Origin: CAYHCE01 sp964355015
Lineage (GTDB): Bacteria > Cyanobacteriota > Cyanobacteriia > PCC-6307 > Cyanobiaceae
Length of the DNA stretch: 64,000 nucleotides
Direction: 5' to 3'
Assembly: GCA_964355015.1 (NCBI GenBank)
Contig: CAYHCE010000002.1
Coordinates: 108,673-172,672 of the forward strand
In this document: one piece after another, positions 42,259 to 50,507 of the stretch
How positions within the stretch are numbered: position 1 is the stretch's first letter
Layout of the letters: every line of letters starts with the position of its first letter
The notes under the pieces: generated by a model
What the model was told of the DNA's origin: nothing
The model's database searches: none
What the model saw: only the letters and a program-made list of their open reading frames with translations
Position numbers and translations under genes: made by a program

Positions 42259-44580
42259 ATGGCACATCCAGAACAGATGGCCTTCTTTCAGACGATCACA
42301 GAAAGATTTGAGCATCGCATAGCTACAGCGGTCAACCTGCTTGAGGTGGGCAGCCAGAACATCAATGGGAGTGTCCGTTCGTTTTTTGAATACGTACCCA
42401 ACTATCTGGGAATTGACATCGGCCCTGGCAACGATGTTGATCTCGTCATCCCCGGAGAACTGATCGAGCTTCCAGACGGCTGGGCGGATCTGTCGATTTC
42501 CACAGAATGCCTCGAGCATGCCAGCAACTGGCCAGACATCTTGTTGAATATGATCAGAATAACGAAGAGTGGGGGTGTCGTGCTTCTTACGTTTGCGGGG
42601 GTCGGGCGTAGCACGCATGGAACTCTGGATTCAGACTGTTTCAGCTCACCATACACAACCTCCTATTATAAAAACCTCGGACCTGATGACCTGGCCAAGG
42701 AAGTGGCACTAGGGCGCTACTTTTCGTCTCATGGGTTTGAGGTTAACTCCGACTCTGCCGACACCTACTTCTGGGGTGTTCGGAAGGGGCACTGGCTGAG
42801 CGACAGCGACGCTGAAAGTGATTGGGAATCCCTGGAGCAACGTCTGGCAAGAGCGCAGGGTCAGCTGGGCCAGGCTGTCAGCGCCTACACCCAGTACAAA
42901 AGTCAGGCCCTGGCCGCAACCAGCGAGCTGGCCGAAGCCCACGAGGCTACAAGGCGTGCACGGCAGGTTGCCGATCAGGCCAGAGCGGAAGCCGAGAAGG
43001 CCAGGCAGGCTGCCGATCAGGCCAGAGCGGTGTCTGAGAGGGCCCGAGAAGAGGTCACAGAGGCCCATGCAGAGATCAAGGTGGCCCAGGAAGAGGCCAA
43101 GGTGGCAAGGATCGCAGTTCAGAAAGCGGAACAGGAACGCGACACAGCCATGCAGAACATCATCGAGATCACGAATTCAAGTATCTGGCGTCGAACCCAG
43201 CATGTACGGCAGTTCAAAGATGGCGTGACAAGCCTGCTGCGACGTGCTTCAGCGCTCACCCCCGAGTCGAGCCCGCTCCCAGCCGAAGGCCTGATCCTTC
43301 CCGAGCGGCAAGAACAGAAAGTCCTTTCCGAATTCCAACTGGCTCGACATCACCAGGATTCAACCGAGGGCTGGATCGATAACTGCCTGGAGCAAGATTG
43401 GAAGCACTTTCGTGATCTTCGTCGTGCAGCCGCCTCAGATCAGTTCGGCTCAAGCTATCCTAACCGTGTGCTTGTCATTGATTGGAAGTTTCCTGAGTTT
43501 GACAAGGATTCTGGCTCCCATCGCATGGACGCGATCCTCAGCATTGTCTGCGAAACCGACGCGGATCTGACTTTTGTCAGTATGCAGCATAAACAGGATA
43601 GCTGCTATCGCGATCGTCTTGACACTAGATCGATTCTCACGATTGTGGGTGAGGACGCCGCCGTGGCCCATTTGGCTGATGCAGGCCATAGCTATCGAAA
43701 AGTGCTGATTTCAAGGCCTGAAACTTGTGAAGTGTTGCTTGGCTACGTGCATCTTTACTGCCCCACTGCTAAGCTAATATACGATACGGTAGATTTGCAT
43801 TATCTTCGTCTGCGCAGAGGCGCAAAGTTTCTTCCCGATGAAGCCAGGGATGAGATTGACGAGCTCTTGAATCAATCTGAGGAATACTATCGTAAAGAGT
43901 TAGCGATTGCCGAGGCAGTCGACACGATCATTGTCGTATCCGAAGATGAAAGGACTCAGCTGCTCGCCGAATCCAAGAACCTGGATATCGTAGTGATTCC
44001 CAATATTCATGAAGTCGTGCCAGTTGATATAGGTTATCAGAAACGCAAAGACCTTCTGTTTGTGGGTGGCTTTGATCACAGGCCTAATGTCGATGCAGTT
44101 ATGTTTTTTTGCACCAGCATCCTGCCGATCGTCGTGGAGGCGCTTGGCGACATTAAGTTTCATATCGTAGGTAGTAATATGCCATCCATAATCAGAGATC
44201 TGGCCACGGCCAACGTCAATCCGATCGGCTATGTTCAGGATCTAGACAGTAAGCTCGACTCAAGCAGGATTTTTGTGGCCCCCCTGCGTTATGGTGCAGG
44301 AATGAAAGGGAAAGTCGGTCAGAGTATGGCCCATGGACTGCCTGTGGTCGGCACCAGTATTGCGGCAGAAGGTATCGGTGTGACACACGGCAAGCATCTC
44401 TTGATCGCTGACGATCCAGAAGACTTTGCCTCGGAAGTCATTCGTCTTTATGGCGATCAGAGATTGTGGGAAGCCTTATCCCAGCAGTCCGCCAATCTTA
44501 TCCGTGAACTCTATTCCCCTCGCAGTATCCAGCCGCGCGTTGCCAGCCTGTTGGGGGCGGATCAAGGGGAGGGGGGCTGA
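42259..44580 (+). CDS. methyltransferase / coiled-coil / glycosyltransferase fusion protein
   Basis: The 773-residue cytoplasmic protein has three parts. Residues about 1-180 are a class I SAM methyltransferase: LLEVGSQNINGS (motif I), YLGIDIGPG (motif II), DLSISTECLEHASNWPD (motif IV) and TKSGGVVLLTF. Residues about 188-300 are an Ala/Glu/Arg/Gln-rich coiled coil built of 14-residue units, followed by ITNSSIWRRTQHVRQF. This resembles the NSTSWRxTxPxR linker that precedes many bacterial GT domains. Residues about 400-770 are a GT4-like glycosyltransferase (LLFVGGFDHRPNVDAVMFF, FVAPLRYGAGMKGKVGQSMA, GLPVVGTSIAAEGI). Low G+C and mixed codon use point to transfer. First gene of a four-gene operon. 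Likely role: making and methyl-capping surface glycan. Confidence 0.85.
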   Translation: MAHPEQMAFFQTITERFEHRIATAVNLLEVGSQNINGSVRSFFEYVPNYLGIDIGPGNDVDLVIPGELIELPDGWADLSISTECLEHASNWPDILLNMIRITKSGGVVLLTFAGVGRSTHGTLDSDCFSSPYTTSYYKNLGPDDLAKEVALGRYFSSHGFEVNSDSADTYFWGVRKGHWLSDSDAESDWESLEQRLARAQGQLGQAVSAYTQYKSQALAATSELAEAHEATRRARQVADQARAEAEKARQAADQARAVSERAREEVTEAHAEIKVAQEEAKVARIAVQKAEQERDTAMQNIIEITNSSIWRRTQHVRQFKDGVTSLLRRASALTPESSPLPAEGLILPERQEQKVLSEFQLARHHQDSTEGWIDNCLEQDWKHFRDLRRAAASDQFGSSYPNRVLVIDWKFPEFDKDSGSHRMDAILSIVCETDADLTFVSMQHKQDSCYRDRLDTRSILTIVGEDAAVAHLADAGHSYRKVLISRPETCEVLLGYVHLYCPTAKLIYDTVDLHYLRLRRGAKFLPDEARDEIDELLNQSEEYYRKELAIAEAVDTIIVVSEDERTQLLAESKNLDIVVIPNIHEVVPVDIGYQKRKDLLFVGGFDHRPNVDAVMFFCTSILPIVVEALGDIKFHIVGSNMPSIIRDLATANVNPIGYVQDLDSKLDSSRIFVAPLRYGAGMKGKVGQSMAHGLPVVGTSIAAEGIGVTHGKHLLIADDPEDFASEVIRLYGDQRLWEALSQQSANLIRELYSPRSIQPRVASLLGADQGEGG

Positions 44581-44585
44581 TCTCC

Positions 44586-45320
44586 ATGCAGAATGGACAG
44601 ATTCTTGTCTTAGGTGTGATTCTGGCAGACAAGCCAAATCACATCGCGCACATCGTGGAAACCTTTAGCCAGAGCACGGACTGGTCAGTACAGCAGAAAT
44701 GGCACTCTATTGGAACTACAACTCCCGCCATCGGTTCGCATCTGCACAGCTCCTCCACTCTTCGAGAGCAAAAGTTTCATATTCTCAATAGAATCCTACT
44801 TGGCGAGGATGTCGATCAGTACGACTTTGTGTTTGTCTGCGATGACGACATCCTCCTTCCGTATGGATTTGTCGATAACTATCTGCGTATTGCTGTTGCG
44901 CGAGGGTATTCGCTATCCCAGCCAGCCCGGTCCCACGAAAGCTATATCGACCACAAGTTTGTGAGCCAGCTGCTGGGTATCGAATCCCGGCAGACGATGT
45001 TCGTCGAGATTGGGCCACTTTTCTGCCTGCACCGTTCCGCCTATACGTTCCTGCTGCCATTTGATGAGCGAGCGCCGATGGGATGGGGACTTGATTTCTA
45101 TTGGCCGCGCCAGTTGGCAAACGCTGATCTGACAATGGGGATTATCGATCATTGCGCGATTGATCACTCACTCCGCAAGCCCGTCAGTTTCTACGACTAT
45201 GATTCGACAGACTCCCAAATGAAATCTTTCTTCGATAGTGTTGACCATATTGACTATTTGGACGCATTCACAGCCAGCCAAACCTATCCTGAACCCCCAC
45301 ATCAGGAGGCCTGCTCGTGA
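44586..45320 (+). CDS. DUF707-like putative glycosyltransferase
   Basis: The 244-residue soluble protein has a GT-A-like acidic motif VFVCDDDILLPYGFVDNYLR, then IGPLFCLHRSAYTFLLPF, APMGWGLDFYWP and IDHCAIDHSLRKP. This series resembles DUF707 and related small GT-A enzymes, where DDD binds the metal and the GLD-x-W and D-x-x-x-x-H-x-x-R motifs line the active site. No membrane segment. It begins six bases after the previous stop and its own stop overlaps the next GTG, so it belongs to the coupled operon. The family assignment is tentative; a sugar-acting enzyme is likely from context. Confidence 0.6.
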   Translation: MQNGQILVLGVILADKPNHIAHIVETFSQSTDWSVQQKWHSIGTTTPAIGSHLHSSSTLREQKFHILNRILLGEDVDQYDFVFVCDDDILLPYGFVDNYLRIAVARGYSLSQPARSHESYIDHKFVSQLLGIESRQTMFVEIGPLFCLHRSAYTFLLPFDERAPMGWGLDFYWPRQLANADLTMGIIDHCAIDHSLRKPVSFYDYDSTDSQMKSFFDSVDHIDYLDAFTASQTYPEPPHQEACS

Positions 45321-46297
45321 ATCAGCCGCAAATCACGGCAGTAGTCACCACCTACAACCGCTGTCAACTTTTACTTAAAACGATCTTATCGTTAGCTGCG
45401 CAGACACTTGATCGTAGTCAGTTTGAAGTCATCATTATTGATGATGGCTCAGTAGATGATACTAGGATAACGGTTGATGGCATGGCTTCCATCCTTTCGA
45501 TCAAGTACGCCTATCAAGCCAATTCAGGCCTTGCCTCAGCCAAGAACCATGGGCTTTTCCTTGCTTCTGCGCCGATTGTCCTGTTCCTAGATGATGATGA
45601 TGTCGCCAGCCCTGATTTGCTGGAACAGCACTTAGCGGCTCACCGAATCTATCCTGGTGAAACGACAGCGATTCTCGGTCATACTGATCTTGCGCCTGAT
45701 CTGCATGCCGATATCCTTATGAATTACGTTACACAGCATGATCCGTTGTTGTTTTCTTACCAGCAAATCAGCGACCCCGCGAATCTGCGTTATGATCACT
45801 TCTGGGGTGGGCGCACATCCTGCAAGCGCACACTTCTACTCAGGCATGGAGTTTTCAATCCGGTCTTCCGGTTTGGTTATGAGGATATTGAACTTGGCTA
45901 CCGTCTCGACTCCGTTGGCTTGCGTGTGATTTACTGGAAACAGGCAGTTAACATGATGATCCGTAAGATCAGCCTAGATGGATTTCTTCGTCGTTGCCTA
46001 CTGCAAGGCGAGTCAAGCCGCCGATTCCTTGAGATGCATGATAGGGATCCTGAAATCTATCAATATCTCGATCTTGATCGACGCCTTGACGCTTGGAAGC
46101 TCTTGGCCCCAAAGTATGACCAAGTGGTTCGGTCTGCCCGTAAGCTTGATAGCTCATTCCGCAAGGGTATCAGCAGGGGATATAGCCTCCCAGACCACTG
46201 GCAGACAGCACTTCACCTTGCTTACCACCGAGCTTTTCTTGCTGTTGCCATCAAGGGTTACATTGATGCAAGCACAACGACTGCGATCCCTGGATGA
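45317..46297 (+). CDS. glycosyltransferase family 2
   Basis: The 326-residue protein begins at a GTG overlapping the previous stop (GTGA). The GT-A core is complete: TAVVTTYNRCQLLLKTILSL, IIIDDGSVDDT, NSGLASAKNHGL, the metal-binding VLFLDDDDVASPD and a downstream FRFGYEDIELGYRL that supplies the catalytic acid (ED). A helical C-terminal region of about 100 residues follows. Base composition here is the lowest of the window, roughly 45% G+C by eye. Sugar and acceptor cannot be predicted. Confidence 0.88.
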   Translation: MNQPQITAVVTTYNRCQLLLKTILSLAAQTLDRSQFEVIIIDDGSVDDTRITVDGMASILSIKYAYQANSGLASAKNHGLFLASAPIVLFLDDDDVASPDLLEQHLAAHRIYPGETTAILGHTDLAPDLHADILMNYVTQHDPLLFSYQQISDPANLRYDHFWGGRTSCKRTLLLRHGVFNPVFRFGYEDIELGYRLDSVGLRVIYWKQAVNMMIRKISLDGFLRRCLLQGESSRRFLEMHDRDPEIYQYLDLDRRLDAWKLLAPKYDQVVRSARKLDSSFRKGISRGYSLPDHWQTALHLAYHRAFLAVAIKGYIDASTTTAIPG

Positions 46298-46312
46298 GAC
46301 ATCTGTTTTATC

Positions 46313-48595
46313 GTGACCACTATGATGCCTCTGCCGACAGTTGATCCAGAGCCTGCTGAAAAGCCTTCCAGGGCCTTTCCCGCGCTGACGGTGAGAAGGC
46401 TTGCTCGCAAGGTGCGGAGTTTCTCCATTCGGCATGTTTATCCGAGACTGCCTGGTCTTCATAACTTTATCTTTTTTGAAATGCGGCGAAGGGCGATTGC
46501 CTGTGCAGCACTGGTTTCTGCACGGCAGCTGCACATCCTGCCAAGTGTTCTGTTCAGCGATGTTGCCGCACAGTCCAGACATGCTTACCATCCCACTGTC
46601 AGCATCATTGTTCCCTGCTACAACCATTCCAGGTATCTGAAGCAGCGGCTTGACTCAATTGCTCAGCAGACCTATGCCCATGTTGAGGTTATACTGCTTG
46701 ACGATGCCTCAACTGATGGCAGCACTGAGTATCTTGAGTGCTATGCCAAAGCCCATTCTGAGACATGGCGATTCGCATTCAATTCTGAGAATTCAGGTAG
46801 CCCCTTTCGGCAGTGGCAGAAGGGTCTTCAGATGGCCAAGGGCGATTTAATCTGGATTGCTGAAAGCGATGACTATTGTGATCCAGACTTTCTGGAGAAA
46901 ATGGTGCCTCTCTTTTACAACGAGGCCGTCATGCTTGCCTTCAGTCGAATTGATTTTGTCGATTCCTCAGGGAGTCAAGTGGTATGGTCAATGCAGCAGT
47001 ATCTGTCTGAGCTGAGTCCACGCACTTGGAGCCGCCCCTTCACCATTGCCGCCACTCAGCTGGTCCACAAAATTTGGAACCGCAAGAATATCATTCCCAA
47101 TGTTAGTTCGGCTGTCTTTCGCAATCCTGTCAGCCTCAGCTTGCTGTCAGATCCTGAATGGCTATCGATGCGGATCTGCGGGGATTGGTTGTTCTATCTT
47201 CAGATCGCCGCTGGCGGATTGGTCGCTTACACCCCAGCAACTACTAACTATTATCGACAGCATGACACCAATAGTTCTGTCTTGCTGCACAAGCAGGAAA
47301 TCTATCTAGCCGAGCATCTCGCCGTGGCGATGAATCTGATAAGGATGTATCCCGTCACTGCGAAGGTCTGTCTGGCTATGCAACAGGAATTGCGTCGTAG
47401 ATGGGAGCTGAACTGTGTCACCTCCATTCCACTCCATCTTGAGGACCAAATCAAGCACCTTGCGATCAGAGAGGACGAGGGTGACCGACGCAAGCCAAAT
47501 CTGTTGATCGTCACCTATTCACTGATTCCCGGAGGAGGTGAGATCTTGCCGCTTCGTCTGGCCAACCTGCTTAAACAGCGCGGCTACATTGTTAGCGTAC
47601 TCAACTGTCATCAGCACGCTAACCAGCCAGGTGTTCGATCCATTCTAAGGCCGGATATTCCCCTGCTGGAAATGAAGTCCTTGGAATGCTTGTCCGTCTT
47701 GGTCTCAGACCTCGGCGTTGATATTGTACATTCTCATCATGCCTGGGTGGACACCACTGTGGCTGAGCTGCTGCAAGGTGTCAGTAACGTCAGTCATGTT
47801 ATCACATCCCATGGCATGTATGACGAGATTGCCGCAGATGAGATCAACAGAATTGGCATGTTGCTGTGCCCCTGGGTCAAGCAGTTCACCTATGTAGCGG
47901 ACAAGAATCGTGCTCCTCTTCTTGCTCTTGGCGCCACCGCTGAGCAACTGACCAAAGTGCCGAATGCTATCGACGTGAGCAAGGTCGAACCGATTGAGAG
48001 GGCCAGCCTGGGGATTTCAGAGGAGGCCTTCGTCCTCTGTATCGCAAGTCGGGCCATTCGTGAAAAGGGCTGGCAGGAGGCGATTGAGGCTGTTCAACTT
48101 GCTCAGTCTCGTACGCAACGCCCTTTGCACTTATTGATTGCTGGTGATGGCCCTGAGCTTTATCGTCTACAGCCAAAGTATGCCAGCGAAACCATTCACT
48201 TTCTGGGCTTCCATGCCCATCCCTGCAATCTGTATGCTACGGCTGATCTCGGCATCCTTCCCAGCTTCTATCCGGGCGAAAGTCAGCCCCTGTCACTGAT
48301 TGAATGCCTGACCGCCGGTAAGCCATTCCTGGCATCTGACATTGGCGAGATCGGAGCCATGCTGACGACACCCTCTGGCATGGCAGGGGTCACCATACCG
48401 TTGCAGGATGGATGTGCCCTGTCCCATGCCTTTGCCGAATCAATTCTCACCTACGTCCATGAACCTGGCCTCCATCTCCGCCACTGTGAGCTGGCCCGTC
48501 AGGCCTGTAAGGCCTTCAGCCCGGAAGCGATGGCCAATGCCTATGAAGCGATCTATGCCAGGGCCCTCACCACAGGGCCAGTCCCCACTTCCTGA
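46313..48595 (+). CDS. bifunctional GT2-GT4 glycosyltransferase
   Basis: This 760-residue protein carries two glycosyltransferase domains. The N-terminal GT2 domain (about 95-330) has VSIIVPCYNHSRYLKQRLDS, LLDDASTDGS, SGSPFRQWQKGL and WIAESDDYCDPDFLEKMV. The C-terminal GT4 domain (about 390-750) has LIVTYSLIPGGGEILPLRLA, VHSHHAW, IASRAIREKGWQEAIEAV, LIAGDGPELYRLQ and the nucleotide-sugar loop YPGESQPLSLIECLTAGKP. The first 90 residues are basic without a clear domain. Two domains suggest two successive sugar additions. Starts at GTG 46313, 16 bp after the previous gene; last of the operon. The 3' end overlaps the convergent GT2 gene by 29 bp. Confidence 0.88.
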   Translation: MTTMMPLPTVDPEPAEKPSRAFPALTVRRLARKVRSFSIRHVYPRLPGLHNFIFFEMRRRAIACAALVSARQLHILPSVLFSDVAAQSRHAYHPTVSIIVPCYNHSRYLKQRLDSIAQQTYAHVEVILLDDASTDGSTEYLECYAKAHSETWRFAFNSENSGSPFRQWQKGLQMAKGDLIWIAESDDYCDPDFLEKMVPLFYNEAVMLAFSRIDFVDSSGSQVVWSMQQYLSELSPRTWSRPFTIAATQLVHKIWNRKNIIPNVSSAVFRNPVSLSLLSDPEWLSMRICGDWLFYLQIAAGGLVAYTPATTNYYRQHDTNSSVLLHKQEIYLAEHLAVAMNLIRMYPVTAKVCLAMQQELRRRWELNCVTSIPLHLEDQIKHLAIREDEGDRRKPNLLIVTYSLIPGGGEILPLRLANLLKQRGYIVSVLNCHQHANQPGVRSILRPDIPLLEMKSLECLSVLVSDLGVDIVHSHHAWVDTTVAELLQGVSNVSHVITSHGMYDEIAADEINRIGMLLCPWVKQFTYVADKNRAPLLALGATAEQLTKVPNAIDVSKVEPIERASLGISEEAFVLCIASRAIREKGWQEAIEAVQLAQSRTQRPLHLLIAGDGPELYRLQPKYASETIHFLGFHAHPCNLYATADLGILPSFYPGESQPLSLIECLTAGKPFLASDIGEIGAMLTTPSGMAGVTIPLQDGCALSHAFAESILTYVHEPGLHLRHCELARQACKAFSPEAMANAYEAIYARALTTGPVPTS

Positions 48596-49373
48596 AGTAC
48601 ACCCAGGCACTGTGAACATTCACCAGGGTCAGGCGCTTGCTGCGATGGTTGCCACGGCCCCAGTGGTGGATGACCGAGGCCACTGGAAGATGAACAGTTC
48701 GTCCGATCGCACCCATGGCGCGGCTGAGATCAGCATCCTCCAGATAGAGAAAAAAGTCTTCATCAAATCGGTTCGCTTCCTCAAAGGCTGACGTTCGCAT
48801 CAGCATGCAACAGCCACTCAGATAGGGAACATCAAAAACCTGTCCATAGTCGTGATCCGCCAGGACATACCAGCGGTCGTAACGCCGCAGGAAGCGCGGC
48901 TTGAGAGCATCCGGAAGGAACCGCCTGCTGAACAAGCCCAGCATGGTCGGATGCTGCTTGCACAGATGCTGCACCTCTCCGGCAGGATTGAGCAGCTGTG
49001 GCACGGCAAGCACCACATCGGCATGGCGCTCCAGCCAGTTCAACAGTGTTTCGAAGCAGCCCGACTTCCATGTGAGATCCGTATTCAGGGCCCCCAGGAA
49101 CGGTGGAAGAGGCCCGGCCCGGGCCAGCTCTGCGACAGCGTGGTTAACGGCTCGGCCGTATCCTGGGTTGTGTGCGTTACGCAGAAGAAACAGCGCTCCA
49201 GCCTCAAGGGCTTCGACAGGTTCACCAGGTCGAAAGTCATTGGCCACCACCACATAGCGGATCTGCGGGGGCAGGGAGGCCAGGCAGCAGCGCAGCCGCT
49301 CAACTTCCACCAGCGCCGGGTGATAGGCCACCAGGATCAGGACGGCCTGGAGTGGATCGGCGGAGGTTGTCAT
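48567..49373 (-). CDS. glycosyltransferase family 2 (rhamnosyltransferase WbbL-like)
   Basis: The 268-residue protein has the compact GT2 plan of WbbL-type enzymes: LILVAYHP, the nucleotide contact VVVANDFRPG, NPGYGRAVNHAV, the metal site LNTDLTWKSG, PYLSGCCMLMRTSAFEEANR, the catalytic FDEDFFLYLEDADLSRAM and a final IHHWGRGNHRS. Such proteins often transfer rhamnose in O-antigen synthesis. ATG 49373 is chosen over the GTG six bases upstream because AGG lies five bases before the ATG. Its G+C is intermediate between island and core. Confidence 0.85.
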   Translation of the reverse strand: MTTSADPLQAVLILVAYHPALVEVERLRCCLASLPPQIRYVVVANDFRPGEPVEALEAGALFLLRNAHNPGYGRAVNHAVAELARAGPLPPFLGALNTDLTWKSGCFETLLNWLERHADVVLAVPQLLNPAGEVQHLCKQHPTMLGLFSRRFLPDALKPRFLRRYDRWYVLADHDYGQVFDVPYLSGCCMLMRTSAFEEANRFDEDFFLYLEDADLSRAMGAIGRTVHLPVASVIHHWGRGNHRSKRLTLVNVHSAWVYFRKWGLALW

Positions 49374-50435
49374 GGACACCTGCCGCTCCAGAAGGCTGCC
49401 GCCCGGATCTGCGAGGGAGACAAGCTGTAGGAAGACACAAGTGTGGACAACAGGCCAAACCGCAAGATGCAGCGTGGGCGATCATGGTCAGACCTTAACA
49501 CTTCATGTCATGATCAGCCGCCGACCGGCGACACCAGAGCGGAGCTGCCCGACTCTCTTCGCGCACCCATTCCGCAGTGGTCGGAACCTCGATCCTGAAT
49601 GGTGGTGACTGCAGCGGTTGTCACCTAACACAGCCCACTGTCTGATGTCGCCACCACTGACTGGTTGGAGTGATCTCCTCTCCAGGCCTGGCTCAGCAGG
49701 TCAGCGCCTTGCTCATTCCCCTGAGATCAGCTTCACCGAGATCAACGGTGCTCGATCTTGAACGGCAGAAGCTGCTCCACCGCAGTGTGATTCGTGTTGA
49801 TCGCCCGCCAGCGGCTCAGTAGCGGCAGCGCCACAGCTGTGGCCCTCCCGCCGGGGCCGGGTGTGGGGAAGCCAGTGGCCCTGCCACCCCTGCCAATGTT
49901 GCCGATTCTCCCCAGGTTTGGTGGGCGTTCTGGCAGGATGCCTGGGATGTTGTGCAACAGGTGGCAGGGCCTGAGGACGTGAGTGCCATGGGCCCCCGGT
50001 TCAACGCTTCAGCAGGTGCTGGGCCACCCACCGCTGATCGAACCGTGCAGAGCCTGTGGGTTCATTTCCACCGTCCAGCCGGCGCTCGGCACTCTGTACC
50101 TGGCGTTTCTCAGCAGCGGTGGCGTGGAGTGGAGTGCTGTCGGCCTGGATCGGCGCACCCCCCTCCGGGTCCCTTGGGAGCACAAGCTCGCTCCACATCT
50201 TGCATGCGTGGGTCTGGCGGGCAGGCAAAGCCGACAGCGCTTGCCTGGCGCCTGGAGGCCACACAGGGAGGCTTTGCTCCGGAACCATCCAACCGAAGCC
50301 TGCCAATGCGTTGCGACGCGCTGTCGACCTGTCAAGTGGTTGTGCGGGCCTGGCCACCCATTGGCTGGGGGCACCGCCTTGACCGTCTCCCCCTCGGTAG
50401 GGCATACTCCATTGATCGGCGGTAAGGCCGGGCCC
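49374..50435. other. 1.06-kb gene-poor, apparently decayed region
   Basis: No intact gene is convincing here. A minus-strand piece ending near 49752 (SRWRAINTNHTAVEQLLPFK, then stop) and another near 50040-50160 (ADSTPLHATAAEKRQVQSAE) read like protein fragments, but in short frames without good starts. This fits relics of one or more genes, possibly a transposase, which I cannot identify. The region separates the island from tRNA-Gly(GCC). Confidence 0.45.
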
Positions 50436-50507
50436 GCGGATGTAGCTCAGTGGTAGAGCATCTCCTTGCCAAGGAGAGGGTCGAGAGTTCGAATCTCTTC
50501 ATCCGCT
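50436..50507 (+). tRNA. tRNA-Gly (anticodon GCC)
   Basis: The cloverleaf is complete: acceptor GCGGATG/CATCCGC with discriminator T, D arm GCTC-AGTGGTA-GAGC, anticodon stem TCTCC/GGAGA with loop TTGCCAA (anticodon GCC), and T arm GAGAG-TTCGAAT-CTCTT with one G-T pair. CCA is not encoded. The last nine bases overlap the 3' end of the minus-strand GNAT gene. It marks the right edge of the accessory region. Confidence 0.96.

Noticed and set aside
42960..43035. CRISPR-like or mobile repeat
   Set aside because: The two 27-base repeats are inside a coding frame and explained by the coiled-coil duplication; no array of spacers exists.
49480..49515. GATCATG ... CATGATC inverted repeat after the WbbL-like gene
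   Set aside because: Only seven base pairs with a 22-base loop; easily due to chance.
49952..50425. 157-codon plus-strand frames in the gene-poor region as genes
   Set aside because: Several overlapping frames of similar length on both strands have Arg/Gly/Pro/Cys-rich composition, no ribosome site and no domain.
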